Of a DNA stretch of 64,000 nt, positions 40,901 to 53,016 are shown piece after piece. A program made the position numbers and the translations under genes. Where the stretch lies: positions 13,843,729-13,907,728 of the forward strand of contig CM055885.1 in the NCBI GenBank assembly GCA_029582165.1, read 5' to 3'. The notes under the pieces were generated by a model that was not told the DNA's origin, ran no database searches, and worked only from the letters and a program-made list of their open reading frames with translations. This stretch comes from Portulaca oleracea. Its lineage: Eukaryota > Streptophyta > Magnoliopsida > Caryophyllales > Portulacaceae. Numbering within the stretch: position 1 is the stretch's first letter; each line of letters opens with the position of its first letter.

Positions 40901-41429
40901 GTAGGTGAGCACACTTGTTCACTGACTTCCTTATGCACCAGTATCCACATAAACCCACAATTCAGAAACTTGATATGAATCAAATTTGTTCATTAATTCA
41001 CTAAGGTACAACGTATTATTTACACTTACGCATCAAATTTTTAGCAACTTGTCGATCCCCATTTTGATCTTCAATATCTTCCATAACTTCACCTTCAATT
41101 CCAAACTTCACTAAACTAACTTTTGTTCAATCAAGAAATACATCTCCTATGAACATTTGTTACAAATAATGGTCAGAAAAAAATTTTGAACTGCCGTTTA
41201 GATTGAATAACTGCTTCTAATTCTTCCGGTGAACAATTGTATTATATTGAGTGAACAATCGATATCCTCATTCTCCAGTTAACGCAAACACTCAGTCATT
41301 AACTGCTTCCTCTAATTGCCCACTTTTTCCTGAATTAAAAAAAATGTGTATATATATGACATGTCTGCCACGTCACCGCTGGAGCACATGCTCCAGGAGC
41401 ACACAATAAATTGCACAAACAAACCCTTA

Positions 41430-41697
41430 GAGTAGTTGCAACAACATGTAAGGGAAGAGGGAGGGGATGATGTGGCAACTCTTTATTGGGTGGGGTAAAG
41501 TGATAGAAAAATTTCACAGCCCTACTCCCACGTTCTGCGTGGAATAAGGCATGTGAGGAGGGAGTGAGGAGGGAGGAGAGAGATAGGAAGAGAAGGGAAA
41601 AGAAGAGAAAGAAAGAGGAGAAAGAAATTTACACCTACTATTCATCTACTTTTATGTGGGATTCTTCAACTATTCTCACACTCTATTGTTAATGCTC
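41430..41697. mobile_element. Tourist-like MITE
   Basis: The ends GAGTAGTTGCAACA and TGTTAATGCTC are inverted and flanked by TTA at 41427-41429 and 41698-41700. The ends are of the same GAGCA-TGCAATAG type as the SnRK1 MITEs. The interior is G/A-rich. Confidence 0.65.
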
Positions 41698-41719
41698 TTA
41701 TTCCCACTAAAACCCAATA

Positions 41720-42111
41720 ATACTAATGTAAAGACTCGAGATAAAAATTTATAAAATTAAAATAATGAGAGGAAGACTTGAAATAAAATGGTAAGGTGGG
41801 ATATGTTGAAATTTAAATAAAGTAAGGAATAAATAGCCATGACAATAATATTATTATTATTACTATTAATAATGTCGACGAATCGGTCAACCTGATAAAA
41901 CTTAGCCGGTAAATAACCCGAGAGTAATTTGAGTAACTAAAATTGTCACATAAGTACTTTATGTACATAACATACTAGACTGATGTATTATGGTCGTTGC
42001 TATGCTCGGGTCCTGCAAAAACACAAACAGTTAAATGAATTGAAATGCGCGATTTGGTTAATTAATCTCATTATTTGATTTAATTACGTTGGGTTAGGAT
42101 CGAGTTATTAC
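41720..42111 (-). repeat. Fragment of the large Ty3 LTR family
   Basis: The segment ends GTTATTACA, and 41980-42060 contains GTCGTTGCTATGCTCGGGTC, CTGCAAAAACA and AATGCGCG. These parallel GATCGTTGCACTGTTCAAGT, CTGCAAAACA and AACACGCG near the right end of copy 3 (52859-52935). The left part is missing, so this is a truncated LTR. Confidence 0.55.
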
Positions 42112-42119
42112 ACGCTGTC

Positions 42120-42755
42120 TCAAACGCTATTGCCGAACAGGGCCTAAGTTTGATCGGTTGATGATTTTCTCAAAGGTCACCTTATCTATAAAATTTTGGC
42201 ACTTATCTTTGACCCTTAGCCCAAATTTTCTATGATAGCATCTGCAATAGCACAATCATTTTTCCCTCGATCCGAATACTCGAATTTCTTCGACCCAGAG
42301 AAAACCTAACTTGATCCGACTTGATTTTCACATTAACCTAATTTCCACATACAATATTTCTCTTTTTCGCCCAAACTTGATTTCAGTTCCGTTCAAATTG
42401 TCCAATCTTATGCGACCCGAAAAAAAGGGTCAGAACATCACTTTTTATCCGAATTTTGATATTAACCGAATTTACCTATATGGATGGCAGTTAGATCCGA
42501 ATATGAAGCGAATGCGCTCTGATCCGCAACAGAAAATTCGACCCAAGTTCGGTAGACAGAAATCCAAATCTGAATCCGATTACGAGTAAAAAAGTCCGAC
42601 TCTGATTATAATTGGAGACTTGGAGCGGATATGGAGGTGACCACCTCCGATCCGATTAGATCCGATTAAGTCCGATGAGAATAATAAACATATATATAAA
42701 AAATTCTGAAAAATTATAATATGGCCAAATTTGAGAATTGAGGGAAGAATTGAAC
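42120..42755. other. Pieces of small DNA elements, CCGAAT/GATCCG-rich
   Basis: GCCGAACAGGGCCTAA at about 42132 looks like an hAT MITE terminus. From 42254 to 42690 repeated CCGAAT, GACCC and GATCCGATT motifs resemble the subterminal arrays of other small elements here. At 44830-44955 there is a matching GGAGGTGGACCTCC-rich stretch that may be its other side. No gene is seen. Confidence 0.4.
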
Positions 42756-42999
42756 CTTATGGTGTGTTTGGTTGCATGATATGTTTGGAAGTAAAAATAG
42801 GTTGGGAAAATTTTTAATTAGGGACCCACAATTTTCCCATGGATCATGGTGAAAACTTTCTAAAGGAGGGGGGGTGTGGGAAAGTTTTTTTCCCATGGGA
42901 AAGGAAAACTTTTTGTAACTCAATTCCCAAGATGCCCCTAAAAATAATTATTTTATAAATTAATATATAAGGATAATTTGGACATTTCAAATAAACTTT

Positions 43000-44139
43000 G
43001 GAAAATTGGAATTAAATAAATCAACCTTTGAGGGTGCTTTGATCTAACGAACTAACCTTAAACATTAATATTAGACGAACTGACCTTTACACCTTATTAT
43101 TTCTAACGAACCGCCACCGATTCCAACTCGTCGGAAATGTGACGTGGCGGTGGAAGTGGCTTATGTGGCGGCTATTTAAGCAAAAAAAAAAAAAGAAAGC
43201 AAAAACAAACATTACTTTGATGACTTGGATTGAATAATAAACCTTTTTCATTTTTTTTATTCCAACTCACCCCTCTCACTCTCTCAGCCCTCACCCCCCT
43301 TTAGCCCCGACCCATCCTCTTCTCCGCCACAACCACCGCCGCCACCATATGTGCCGCCACAACCACCTGTGCCAGCGAAATCGACGGGGATTTGGGTTTT
43401 TGTAAATTGTTGGGGTTTTGTTGTCCAATGTTGAGCGAAATCGACGGGGAAATGGAATTAATCAAGCTGCGAAATATGATGGGTTTTGATTATTTTTCGG
43501 GAATTAGTTACTCACTTATGCAATTGTTCTTCAAATGACTGTTTTTTTGGGTTTTTTCTTTTGTTTTTTTAGGCAGATGTTGATGATTTCTACCAGCAGT
43601 GTGACCCTGTTAGATTTCTTCTCTCTCTTCTATCTTCTGCGAATTACGGATTTGGGGTTGTTTTTTTCTTTTGATTTTTGTGATTAATTGTGTGTGTATT
43701 ATCCGTAATCTATTTCTGGGTTTACTCCGTTTCTGAATTGTGAATGGATTGGTTCTGGTGGAATTTCAAACTATTATGGAGAAGGGTGTTTTTGAGCTTG
43801 TGTAAGTGAGAGTGAATGCAGTGACATTGAACCAGTGAAATTGTGAGTGAATTGTATTGTTATGAATTGTTGGGTATTTTACTGTTCTGCATTCTGCTGT
43901 TGTGTTTTGCATTTTAGGGGATTCTATTGCTGTGTGGTTGTGGCGGCGCAGGTGGTGGTGGTGGTGGTGGTGAGGGAGAAGGATGTAAGGGAGGTGATGG
44001 TGGTTGTGGCGGCACAGGTGGCGGCGGCGGTGGTGGCTGTGGCGGAGAAGAGGGTGATGGACCTAATGGTGGGGTGGAGTTTGAGAGAGAAAGTGAGAGG
44101 TTGGGGATTCGTGGGGGTTAGAGGGGGTGAGGGCTGAGA

Positions 44140-44190
<51 letters not shown>

Positions 44191-44463
44191 GAGGTGGAAT
44201 AAAAAAAATGAAAAAGGTTTATTATTCAATCCAAGTCATCAAAGTAATGCTTGTTTTTGTTTTCTTTCTTTTTTTGCTTAAGTAGCCGCCACATAAGCCA
44301 CTGCCACCGCCACCGCCACGTCACATTTCCGACGAGTTGGACTCGATGGCGGTTCGTTAGAAAAAATAAGATGTAAAGGTAAGTTCGTCTAATATTAATG
44401 TTCAAGGTTGGTTCGTTAGATCAAAGCACCCCCAAAGATTGGTTTATTTAATTCCAATTTCCC
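43000..44463. mobile_element. Long-TIR Mutator element (Pack-MULE candidate)
   Basis: An exact 10-bp AATAAACTTT flanks it (42990-42999 and 44464-44473). The terminal inverted repeats run roughly 280 bp, opening GGAAAATTGGAATTAAATAA and its inverse. The interior is about 900 bp and GC-richer. Near 43570 it has a T-rich tract and AG acceptor followed by an open stretch reading ADVDDFYQQCDP, like a captured exon of a host gene. No transposase is present. Confidence 0.85.
44144..44188. repeat. (GA)n microsatellite
   Basis: About 22 GA units lie at the inner edge of the right Mutator terminal repeat. The left repeat has only a short CTCTC equivalent. Confidence 0.95.
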
Positions 44464-44988
44464 AATAAACTTTCCTACAAACTTTATCATGTTAACCAAA
44501 CACTGTGAAATATTTTTCCCAGCAAAAACTTTCCTAAGAAAAACTTTCCCAGGAAAAAGTTCCATAGGAAATATTTTCCTGGGAAACAACCAAACGCACC
44601 ATTAATTATTTTTAAGGAAGGGTGTATTGTCAATATTTTGATGGTTGAGAGACTTTTTCTTACCTGTTATATTTTTGTTGTGTTGTCATATATTTTTTTT
44701 GTTATTAGTGTTTCAATTTTTATAAGTAATGAGTATGATATATTAAATTGCAACAAAAATGTTGTCAAAAAAAATAGAAAAATAAAAAAAATAAATAGTA
44801 CAAACCTTAATTCGATCTCCGATAATAATTTGAGAACCTCCACCTGGAGGTCCACCCCACCTCTGATTAATCGAATTTGGAGGTGGACCTCCACCTTCGA
44901 TTATTAATTGGAGCGAAGGTTGAGGTACCCGCCTTCGATCCATTGTCATCCCTATTTACCTATCGAAATTTATCCGAACTTAAATTTT

Positions 44989-45560
44989 GGAACATTGGAA
45001 TCTAATAAACCAAACTTTATGTCCATTTTGATCTAACAAAACAAACTTAACTTTTTGTTAATGACAAACTGTACTTAACATAATATTTTTCTTAGTGAAC
45101 CTCCACCAATTTTCGGTTGCCGGAAAAATGACATGAAGATTTTTTTGCTGATATGGAGTGTTTTATAGGCAAAAAATAAAATGAAAATTCTCTCAAAAAA
45201 AAATTAAATAAAATGAAAATGAAGATGACTTCCTCTTCCTTTTCTCCTTGTCAAGCTTGGTTCTGAGCCTTACATTTTCTTCATCCAGACGCTCAAAGTT
45301 CGGACTCACTTCCCTCATCTTCTGTAATTCATTTCCTGTTCTTGTCCCTTCATACAACAGCTGCTCGGGCCTTTCTTCCAACACGTTGTTCATTTCAATC
45401 AGCAAAAAAACATTCATGTCATTTTTTCGGTAACCGAAAATTGGTGGAGATTCATTAAGAAAAATATTATGTTAAGTACAGTTTTTCATTAACAAAAAAT
45501 TAAGTTTGGTTTGTTAGATCAAAATGCACATAAAGTTTGATTTATTAGATTCCAATTTCC
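44989..45560. mobile_element. Short long-TIR Mutator element
   Basis: An exact 9-bp TTAAATTTT flanks it (44980-44988 and 45561-45569). Terminal inverted repeats of about 150 bp open GGAACATTGGAATCTAATAA, related to those of 43000-44463. The core of about 240 bp carries on the minus strand a frame (45193-45417) with a charged, helix-like ELQKMREV...FERLDEENVRLR stretch, which may be a captured coiled-coil exon. Confidence 0.85.
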
Positions 45561-45569
45561 TTAAATTTT

Positions 45570-47030
45570 TGACGGGTCCTGTTCTTTAGATTGGAAACTC
45601 TTTCCAATCCAATTCAATCCAATCTAATTCTTTCTAAATTCATAAAAATTCATCCAAATCTTACACATTTCGAAAAGATACCAATTAAAAAAAATTCAAT
45701 TTTAAATAAATAAAAACTTCAGAAAATATTTTAATATTCATCTGAAGTTATTTAAGAAAAAAACAAAAATGTAACACTTAGTTATTGTGATTAATGTTTA
45801 GATTAGCTGATAATTTTATGGTTAAAAGAACTGTTTGCGTTTGGCTTGCTGGAGAAGTTGGCCTTTAGTTTTGGAGGTCGACTATCCATTTGAGAAGAAG
45901 GAATAGAAGTGCAGACGGAGAGTTTGGTGGATCCAGAGGAAGAGAAGTAAAGGCCTTGAAGAGTACCTATCCCTCTACACAATAGACGGACGGCGAGTTT
46001 GGTGGATCTGGAGGAAGGCAACGAGAGGATTATAATAGAAGGCCCGCCGATTTTGGTGGATCTAGAGGAAGGCGACGACGGCATTGACACCAGAGAGGCA
46101 ACTCCGACGTGACTAAAGTGAATCTCCATTTTCCGGCCAGAATTATGCGAAGGTAATGTACCTTGTAATATTTCAACCCGTTTGTCTGTAGATGTGAATG
46201 GTGAGAACCAAATTATTATTTGAGTGAGTAAATTTTGTATTTGATTATTGGCGATTACTTCATGAGTTAGAAAACCATTTTGATGTGCATTTGTCTGTTA
46301 GGAAGTATAGATATGTACAAAAACCTGATGAGAATTCTTTCCCAGGTTCTATGCAATAGGTTACAAAAAGTTCATATTCTCCTTCCCCGCTTCTGTACGT
46401 TGCCCAAACTGAAAATAACTAATCTGTGATAAGATTTTTCTAAACTTCATATGATTAAGTATGATGAAATGGTCAAGAATGCGAAATTAGATGGGTTAAT
46501 AAACTGTAAAATTCGAGTAATTATACTGTCAAATTCAATGTATTAGCTGGGTAATGTGAGGAATTAGATGGTTGATTCAAATTCATATGAATTTGTTGGG
46601 TTACTGCCAAATTTTTATGGTTTAGGGTTTTGAACACTTGATATGATTGAAGCTGAGGAAAATATGGTTCATTGTGTCAAATTTTAATGTGAAGTGGATA
46701 GAAAATTCATCGTTGTTGGTAATCTATGTTATTAACTGCCAAGCTAGTGCTTGAACTAAACAGGACCCTTGTAGGCAACAATGGCCCATCATCATTAGGA
46801 TCTTGTTACCAATCAATAAGAATGGAATACTATAGTTGTTGTATTTTTGTTGATTGTGTCCAATTGAAGATTAGGGTAGGAAGCACTAACATAGAAAATA
46901 GACTGTTCAATTGGAATGACTGTGTATGTTTTTAGTGGTTTTCTTTGTATCCTATCCGATCATCTCAACAGTTAATGATGATGAAGATTAAGGTAGGAAG
47001 CACTAACATAACAAAGTAATAGAAAAAAAG
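45570..47030 (+). other. Unassigned; possible leader and introns of the GRF gene
   Basis: GGGTCCTGTTCTTT at about 45574 looks like a MITE end. At 45915-46080 a TTTGGTGGATCYRGAGGAAG phrase occurs three times with a period near 61 bp, then CGAAG|GTAATG near 46150 looks like a splice donor on the plus strand. A 30-bp phrase (GATTARGGTAGGAAGCACTA and following) occurs at about 46868 and 46984. No confident gene model could be made. Confidence 0.35.
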
Positions 47031-47038
47031 ATTAGGAC

Positions 47039-47708
<670 letters not shown>

Positions 47709-47855
47709 GATAGAACAGAAGATATACAAATGTATCATAGGACCCCAACCTCCAATGTTGTATCTCGTTCCAAGTGTCAAACCAAAACAACTACACATAT
47801 CAGCGACCTTTGTATTTCACAATAATTTAAATTTGGAAATGGATTATTACAAATA

Positions 47856-48422
47856 ATGTTAGTATGTTGGCTTACGATGAACATGTTGTCAAATCTATGC
47901 AGTTGTGAAGTTTGCGGAGTATGTTTGAATGAATTTTCACCTGCATGTTTTAGCTGCCCATGCTATGTCAATGAAAACTGCAAATGCAAATGTGGTCAAG
48001 TTTGTCAAGTAAAGACGTCTTGGACAGTTGGTAATCCTGGAAGGTGGTTTGCAATATGCGTCAACGCTGGAACTGTGAAAAGTTGTGGATGGTTCAAGTG
48101 GCTTGGGAAGGTCGTTTGCGATTCGGCGACATCGACGTTGGTTGCTGTAATTCGTAAAAAGGACAAGTTAGAGGAAGATATATTGGGTTTACAGCGTAGT
48201 ATTCGTGACATTGACTTATAGATGCAAGAACTCCGTGGCAAGAACAGGATGTTGAAGAAAATGGTTCATGATTATAAACATCGGGAGGCAATAGCTATGT
48301 GGGAATTGTTGTTTACGTGTGTCGGTTTGATGTGGTTTTTTTTTCTTTTGCCCGTTGATGATGAACAACACTATGTACGAACGTGTGTTGACCTTAAATT
48401 AGGAACGATTATGAATGTCTGA
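47856..48422 (+). CDS. GRF-type zinc finger protein, split by one stop
   Basis: The first frame (47856-48221) contains CKCGQVCQVKTSWT, NPGRWFAICVN and CGWFKW, the GRF zinc finger with its C-x-C spacing, a domain that binds single-stranded nucleic acid in eukaryotic repair and transposon-linked proteins. It continues with a Lys/Glu-rich coiled coil. A TAG at 48219 is followed in the same frame by 48222-48422: the rest of the coiled coil, then a hydrophobic LLFTCVGLMWFFFLLPV segment like the C-terminal membrane-like tail of plant GRF proteins. An acceptor-like CTATGCAG at 47900 suggests that the true exon may begin there. It lies 117 bp from the convergent Harbinger transposase stop. It is either a pseudogene or a read-through annotation artefact. 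Confidence 0.7.
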
Positions 48423-49109
48423 TTGCATTAACAATGGAAGATTGCTCATCCTTGATTGATTGAAATGCGATTAGATAAATACATTAGTATGCTAGAATAA
48501 CAGGTTGCGTACATAATCCAACAGGTACAAATTCATAATTAATGTTGATCAACATAAAAGGGATTATTCAATGGATCATAAAATGGTTGTTCGGTTTCGC
48601 TCATCAAGTGAATCGAAGTCACCACATACTCTCGGAACACATCCATGGAGCATGTTGAATGTTCTCCGACTTCCACCATTAGTTCGTTAACGTAATCATA
48701 TGGCGTCACAGGTAGTCCAAGTTTATGGAGTTTCAAGAAGTTGTGGAGTGTAAAAAAAGCGAAGATAATTTTGATTTGATGGTCGACGTCGCATTCAAGC
48801 ATGTTCCATAGAATACGCCATGTTGACTTCACCTCCCCGAAAACCCGCTCAACTGTTCCCCGCAATTTAGAGTGCTTTTTGTTGTAGTTGCCTTGGCATG
48901 TTAAATTTGTAATCCCTCCCCCCTCGAGCCATCCGTCGAAACTGAGGTGGGTGGTATGGTTTCCCTTTGAAGGGGGCTAGATATCCTTCTGTGTTAGGAT
49001 AGCCCGAGTCAACCAAGTAACATTTTCCTGTAATAATTAGTAACCATTCATTCATATGCCTTAACGACGTTATTCGAAATTAATTGAAAAAGGAAAGGAA
49101 TTTTACACA

Positions 49110-52100
49110 TGTAACACCCCCAGGTTACTAACCACTAGATTAAGCCAATGATTCACCTAACCCAATGATTAACAGAAGATAAACACCTGAGAGAATTACT
49201 GTCGTCTATGGAGATGGACAAGGCTAAGACTAAACCCAACAACAGCAATCAACCATAAACCAATTTCAAACATGCATCATCAACATAACTTAAGTTAAAC
49301 CACCTCAAAACAACATAAAACAGCCCAAAAGAAACTATACAAGCCATTAAATCACAATTTATTTTAAATCCTTCATGGAGAGCCTCTAACCACCTTCAAA
49401 TTCCTTAAGGTGCTCTAGGGTTTCATCCCCCCTCCCCCCGGGGGCTTTTCCATTATCCTTTGCCGAGATCCCTAAAATGAAAACATAAAACTTCGAAATG
49501 TGAGTCAAACTCAGTACGTATACCCCTAACATGTAAGAAACTTTCCGTAATTTATTTTCGTTATTTAGCGCGGTTCCAAAATCGTTAAAAACGAAGTAAT
49601 AACAGTTTAACAATAAAAGTAGCATAACTTACATAGCTTGATCATAACTTAACCTGAATATGAAGAAAAATAACTGAACATGTACTTAAATCACAACTCA
49701 AACGAAAATACTTATGAGTTCTTCCTTTTAAAGATAACTGAATAACCATAAATTTGTTTGAAAACAACTTAGGTCATGCATGAACTGACATAGACACATA
49801 CATGAAATCTTCCCATAAACATAACATTAGACTTCTATAAAACAAAACTTAAAATCCTTGGTAAGTAACTGGAGTAGTTTTACTTTGATCCCAGTAATTT
49901 GGAAAACTTAAGATATATAAAACTTGGTATATCATACCACTTAATGCGTGACACAAACCGTACTTGGAATCCATGACTTAGAAAGTGACAATTAAATTAC
50001 GTCATAAAACATGAGTTAAATCGTATACCTAACATATAACATAACTGTTACTTCAAACTAATCATAAAGTGTGACTTATAACATGTTGTAAAATATACTT
50101 AAAAACCATACTCAAGTTCTATAAGACTTAACCCTTAACTTAAATCCTTAAAGTACTTAGTTACTTAAAACTTAGTTGTCGTATTATTATCCTGAAGGTT
50201 CCCTACTTGCGATCATCGGCTAAACCTCCGTATGCGCAAACCCGGACCGATCGGGAGATCCGGATGGTGGATAATTATCCTTTACTTGCCAAGTTTCCAT
50301 GGTGTGCAACTAAGGCACTTCAATTATCTTTTCCTTAGGTGCACTAAGGCACGTATATACTTAACTTGGGGTGCACAAAGGCACATAAGCATTTTTTTCC
50401 TTGGTGTGCACTAAGGCACCATAAACATAGTCGGGGCCTTTATTAAATTCTAAAACTTGAAAACTTAAACCTTGATATCTTGACCTTATATTCTTAATAA
50501 AACTAGTTCATTAAACTACCCTTTTTCCAATCATAACTTAAAGATATAATCTTGTACCCTCATTGAATAAGACTTGTACTTCTAAAAGGGAATTTATTCA
50601 TGAAATGACTCAACTGACTAAAATAGAGAATTATCGTAAAAGTTTCTAACGTAAAGGGTACACCACATAAATACTTAGAATTAATTGTTGAATTATCCTG
50701 ATAAAATCGGCCTGAATTACTTTTTAAAAAAAATCCATGAAAACTTGCATATATATTTGAACATAAATCATGATACTTTACATATAAACATGGACAATAT
50801 AAAATAAATTTAGAACTTAACATAAATGATTAATTCATGATATTATTCATAAAAAGTCAGGCGATATACGTACCTGAAGACTTAAGACCACGTACGGAAC
50901 GAGCAGGGACTTGAACAGTGGTGCAACGATTTCTTGGAGAGACTTTACAAGAAACGAAAATCATAAATTAGGACTTAACTTAGTTGGTAGCACGGAAGAA
51001 TAACTTATTGAATTTTCTAATAATAACAATGATGAACTCGATTTCTAAGGCGTACTCGTAAGATCATAACTTATTCCTCAAATATCGGATCATGTCATAA
51101 GAGGACTTCTCAGAAAGCTTAGAACATACACTCCGACTTTGTAGTTGACCATGAAAGCTAGAAATATGGCTAAGGTGGATAAAAACTAACATCTTTATAA
51201 GTTGTCCAAAATAATAATCATTAAACTTCAATTATTTGGAAAATTGTAACTCGAGATTTACTTATCGGTTCGAGACGGGTGAGCTGTCTATGAAAAGCTT
51301 GTAATGCGTACTTCAACTTTTATTTTAACCATAAGTTGATTTGAGCATGGAAAAGGGTCGGATTTTGGCCCAGAATACAGGCAGTCACAAAAATGTAGTT
51401 CCTGGAGAAACTCAGATTTTCGTCCTTCAATTAGAAGCTCATAACTCTCTCTCCCGATATCCTATGGATGCATACCATACCATTCTGGAAAGCCCAAAAT
51501 GTCCTCTAAAACTTTTACGTTCAATCCTTAAGCCATAGAAACCTCCAACCATCCGAAAACAACCATTTTTAAACTGGCGTTAGAAATTCTCAATTTTGTG
51601 CGGTTTTACAAATTTGGCCATAACTCCTAATATACTTATCGAAACGACGAACCGTAAAAACCGGGTGTTAGCTAACACTTTAAGCTACCTATTCATGCTA
51701 TAAAATAGCCCAGAATCACATTCCTCATTTTCTGGAAAATTCAATTTCCAACCAGATTGCACCCTCTCTTGAAATTCATTAACATGCACACTTAAACCTT
51801 TGTAATTTAGCCTAAATCCTTTTTAAAACATAATCTAAAACTCATAATTACAATATTCAGACTTGAAAGGCCCAGAAAATCACCACTTAAAATCCATTTT
51901 AATTGCATGCAACACCACTACATACTCTATTTCCACAATTCATCACCAAACTCAACATGCACCACCACAAAACTTCCATTCTTATCAATCTACCGTAAAT
52001 CTATAAACATGCACTTGAATCTAACCAATTTCCTTTCTTTCACCGAGGATTTCTCCTTCCAATTCACATGCATGCCCATTATTTGCAATGAATTCACAAA

Positions 52101-53016
52101 GAAAACATTAAGATAACAAGAGCTTCAACATACTTACCTAAATTCCTCTCTTTGAATTATTCCACACTAATCTTTACTCGAAAACCTTAACACTCTTACT
52201 TTGATTCTGGAAAAACATAATAATAACAAAAGAAAAAAACTTAGAATACCATTTGATTCATCTTAAAAGAAAAGGGAAGGAGAAAGGAGTGATATACCAC
52301 TTGAAAATGGGAGGAAGAAGAAGGGATGACATGATGGTGAGGTGGTGGTGCGTCGGCCGGCCGAAGGGTGGCCGGAATTCAGCGGCGGCGGCGGCAGGCC
52401 CTGGCGGCAGGGGCAGTGAGCAGAGGAAGGGGAGGTAGGGGGTCATGGTGAGAGAGGGAGCAAGTGTTTGAGTTTTATGAGTAAATGAGCAAGAAGACTC
52501 CTCCCTCCTTACTAATATGTACCTATATATATCTCCCATAAAAATAATAAGGCCCAACATCTAAGCTTCCTCCTCTTTCTTCTTGGGCTGGCTGGTAACT
52601 TGGCCCAATTGACTCAAAATACATACCTCCCAAATTCCTAAATTACCTAAATTTATTAAACCGTAAAAATGTGAGTGGGTAACCCAAATAAATATATCTA
52701 ACACCTCCATAAAATTCCTCATATTTATAACCTTAAATTAATTCGAATAAAGAAGGACCCGGTACATCGGTCTCGCTAAAAGGATTCATGTATGATCAGA
52801 ATCACCGTAAAAATTATCGGTAGCGATTTCTCAAGAAAAGAAAATTAAACTAATTTGTTGACGATCGTTGCACTGTTCAAGTCCTGCAAAACATACACTG
52901 GTTTGGTAAAACAAAATTTTGGAACACGCGCTTTAATTATTCGTGGTTTATCGCTAACCTTGATTATTTAAACTAATAAGTACTTATTAAGGGGCGATTT
53001 TCTTCGGGTCGTTACA
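49110..53016 (-). mobile_element. Solo Ty3 LTR, copy 3, nested in Harbinger transposase
   Basis: The ends TGTAACACCCCC and GGGTCGTTACA are flanked by an exact 5-bp ACACA (49105-49109 and 53017-53021). At 3907 bp it is the longest and most diverged copy. It has its own minisatellite (GGTGTGCACTAAGGCAC, four variants at 50300-50420) and a GC-rich island at 52290-52440. Orientation is the same as copies 1 and 2. It interrupts the transposase between the second Asp block and the VDSGYPN block. Confidence 0.87.
50300..50420. repeat. Minisatellite in LTR copy 3
   Basis: Four variants of GGTGYRCAMTAAGGCAC are spaced 25-45 bp apart, in the same relative part of the LTR as the CGCCTACCAAAGGCATCA repeats of copy 2 but with a different unit. 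Confidence 0.75.

Larger units (their letters stand above)
37526..41415. mobile_element. Mutator-like element carrying Ulp1-type transposon exons
   Basis: The flanks are an exact 10-bp CAAACAAACC at 37516-37525 and 41416-41425. The ends are inverted repeats of about 50 bp containing TGTGCTCYTGGAGCA-like sequence; the left end holds GTGCTCTTGGAGCAC (37538-37552), the right end TGGAGCACATGCTCCA (41380-41395). Length 3890 bp. It carries plus-strand exon-like blocks (38039-38130, 38636-38732, 39472-39804) and a large region rich in TTGTTCAC and GTGAACAA. No MULE transposase frame is visible. Confidence 0.8.
42760..44601. mobile_element. Tourist-like element containing a Mutator element
   Basis: The ends TGGTGTGTTTGGTTG and CAACCAAACGCACCA are inverted, with TTA on both sides (42757-42759 and 44602-44604). 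Subterminal TTTTCCCATGGGAAA-like and TTTCCTGGGAAA runs are inverted. Without the inner element it would be under 400 bp. Confidence 0.8.

Noticed and set aside
43847..44229. Gly- or Thr/Ser-rich frames in the Mutator element
   Set aside because: They arise from GGTGGT and (GA)n repeats and appear on both strands.
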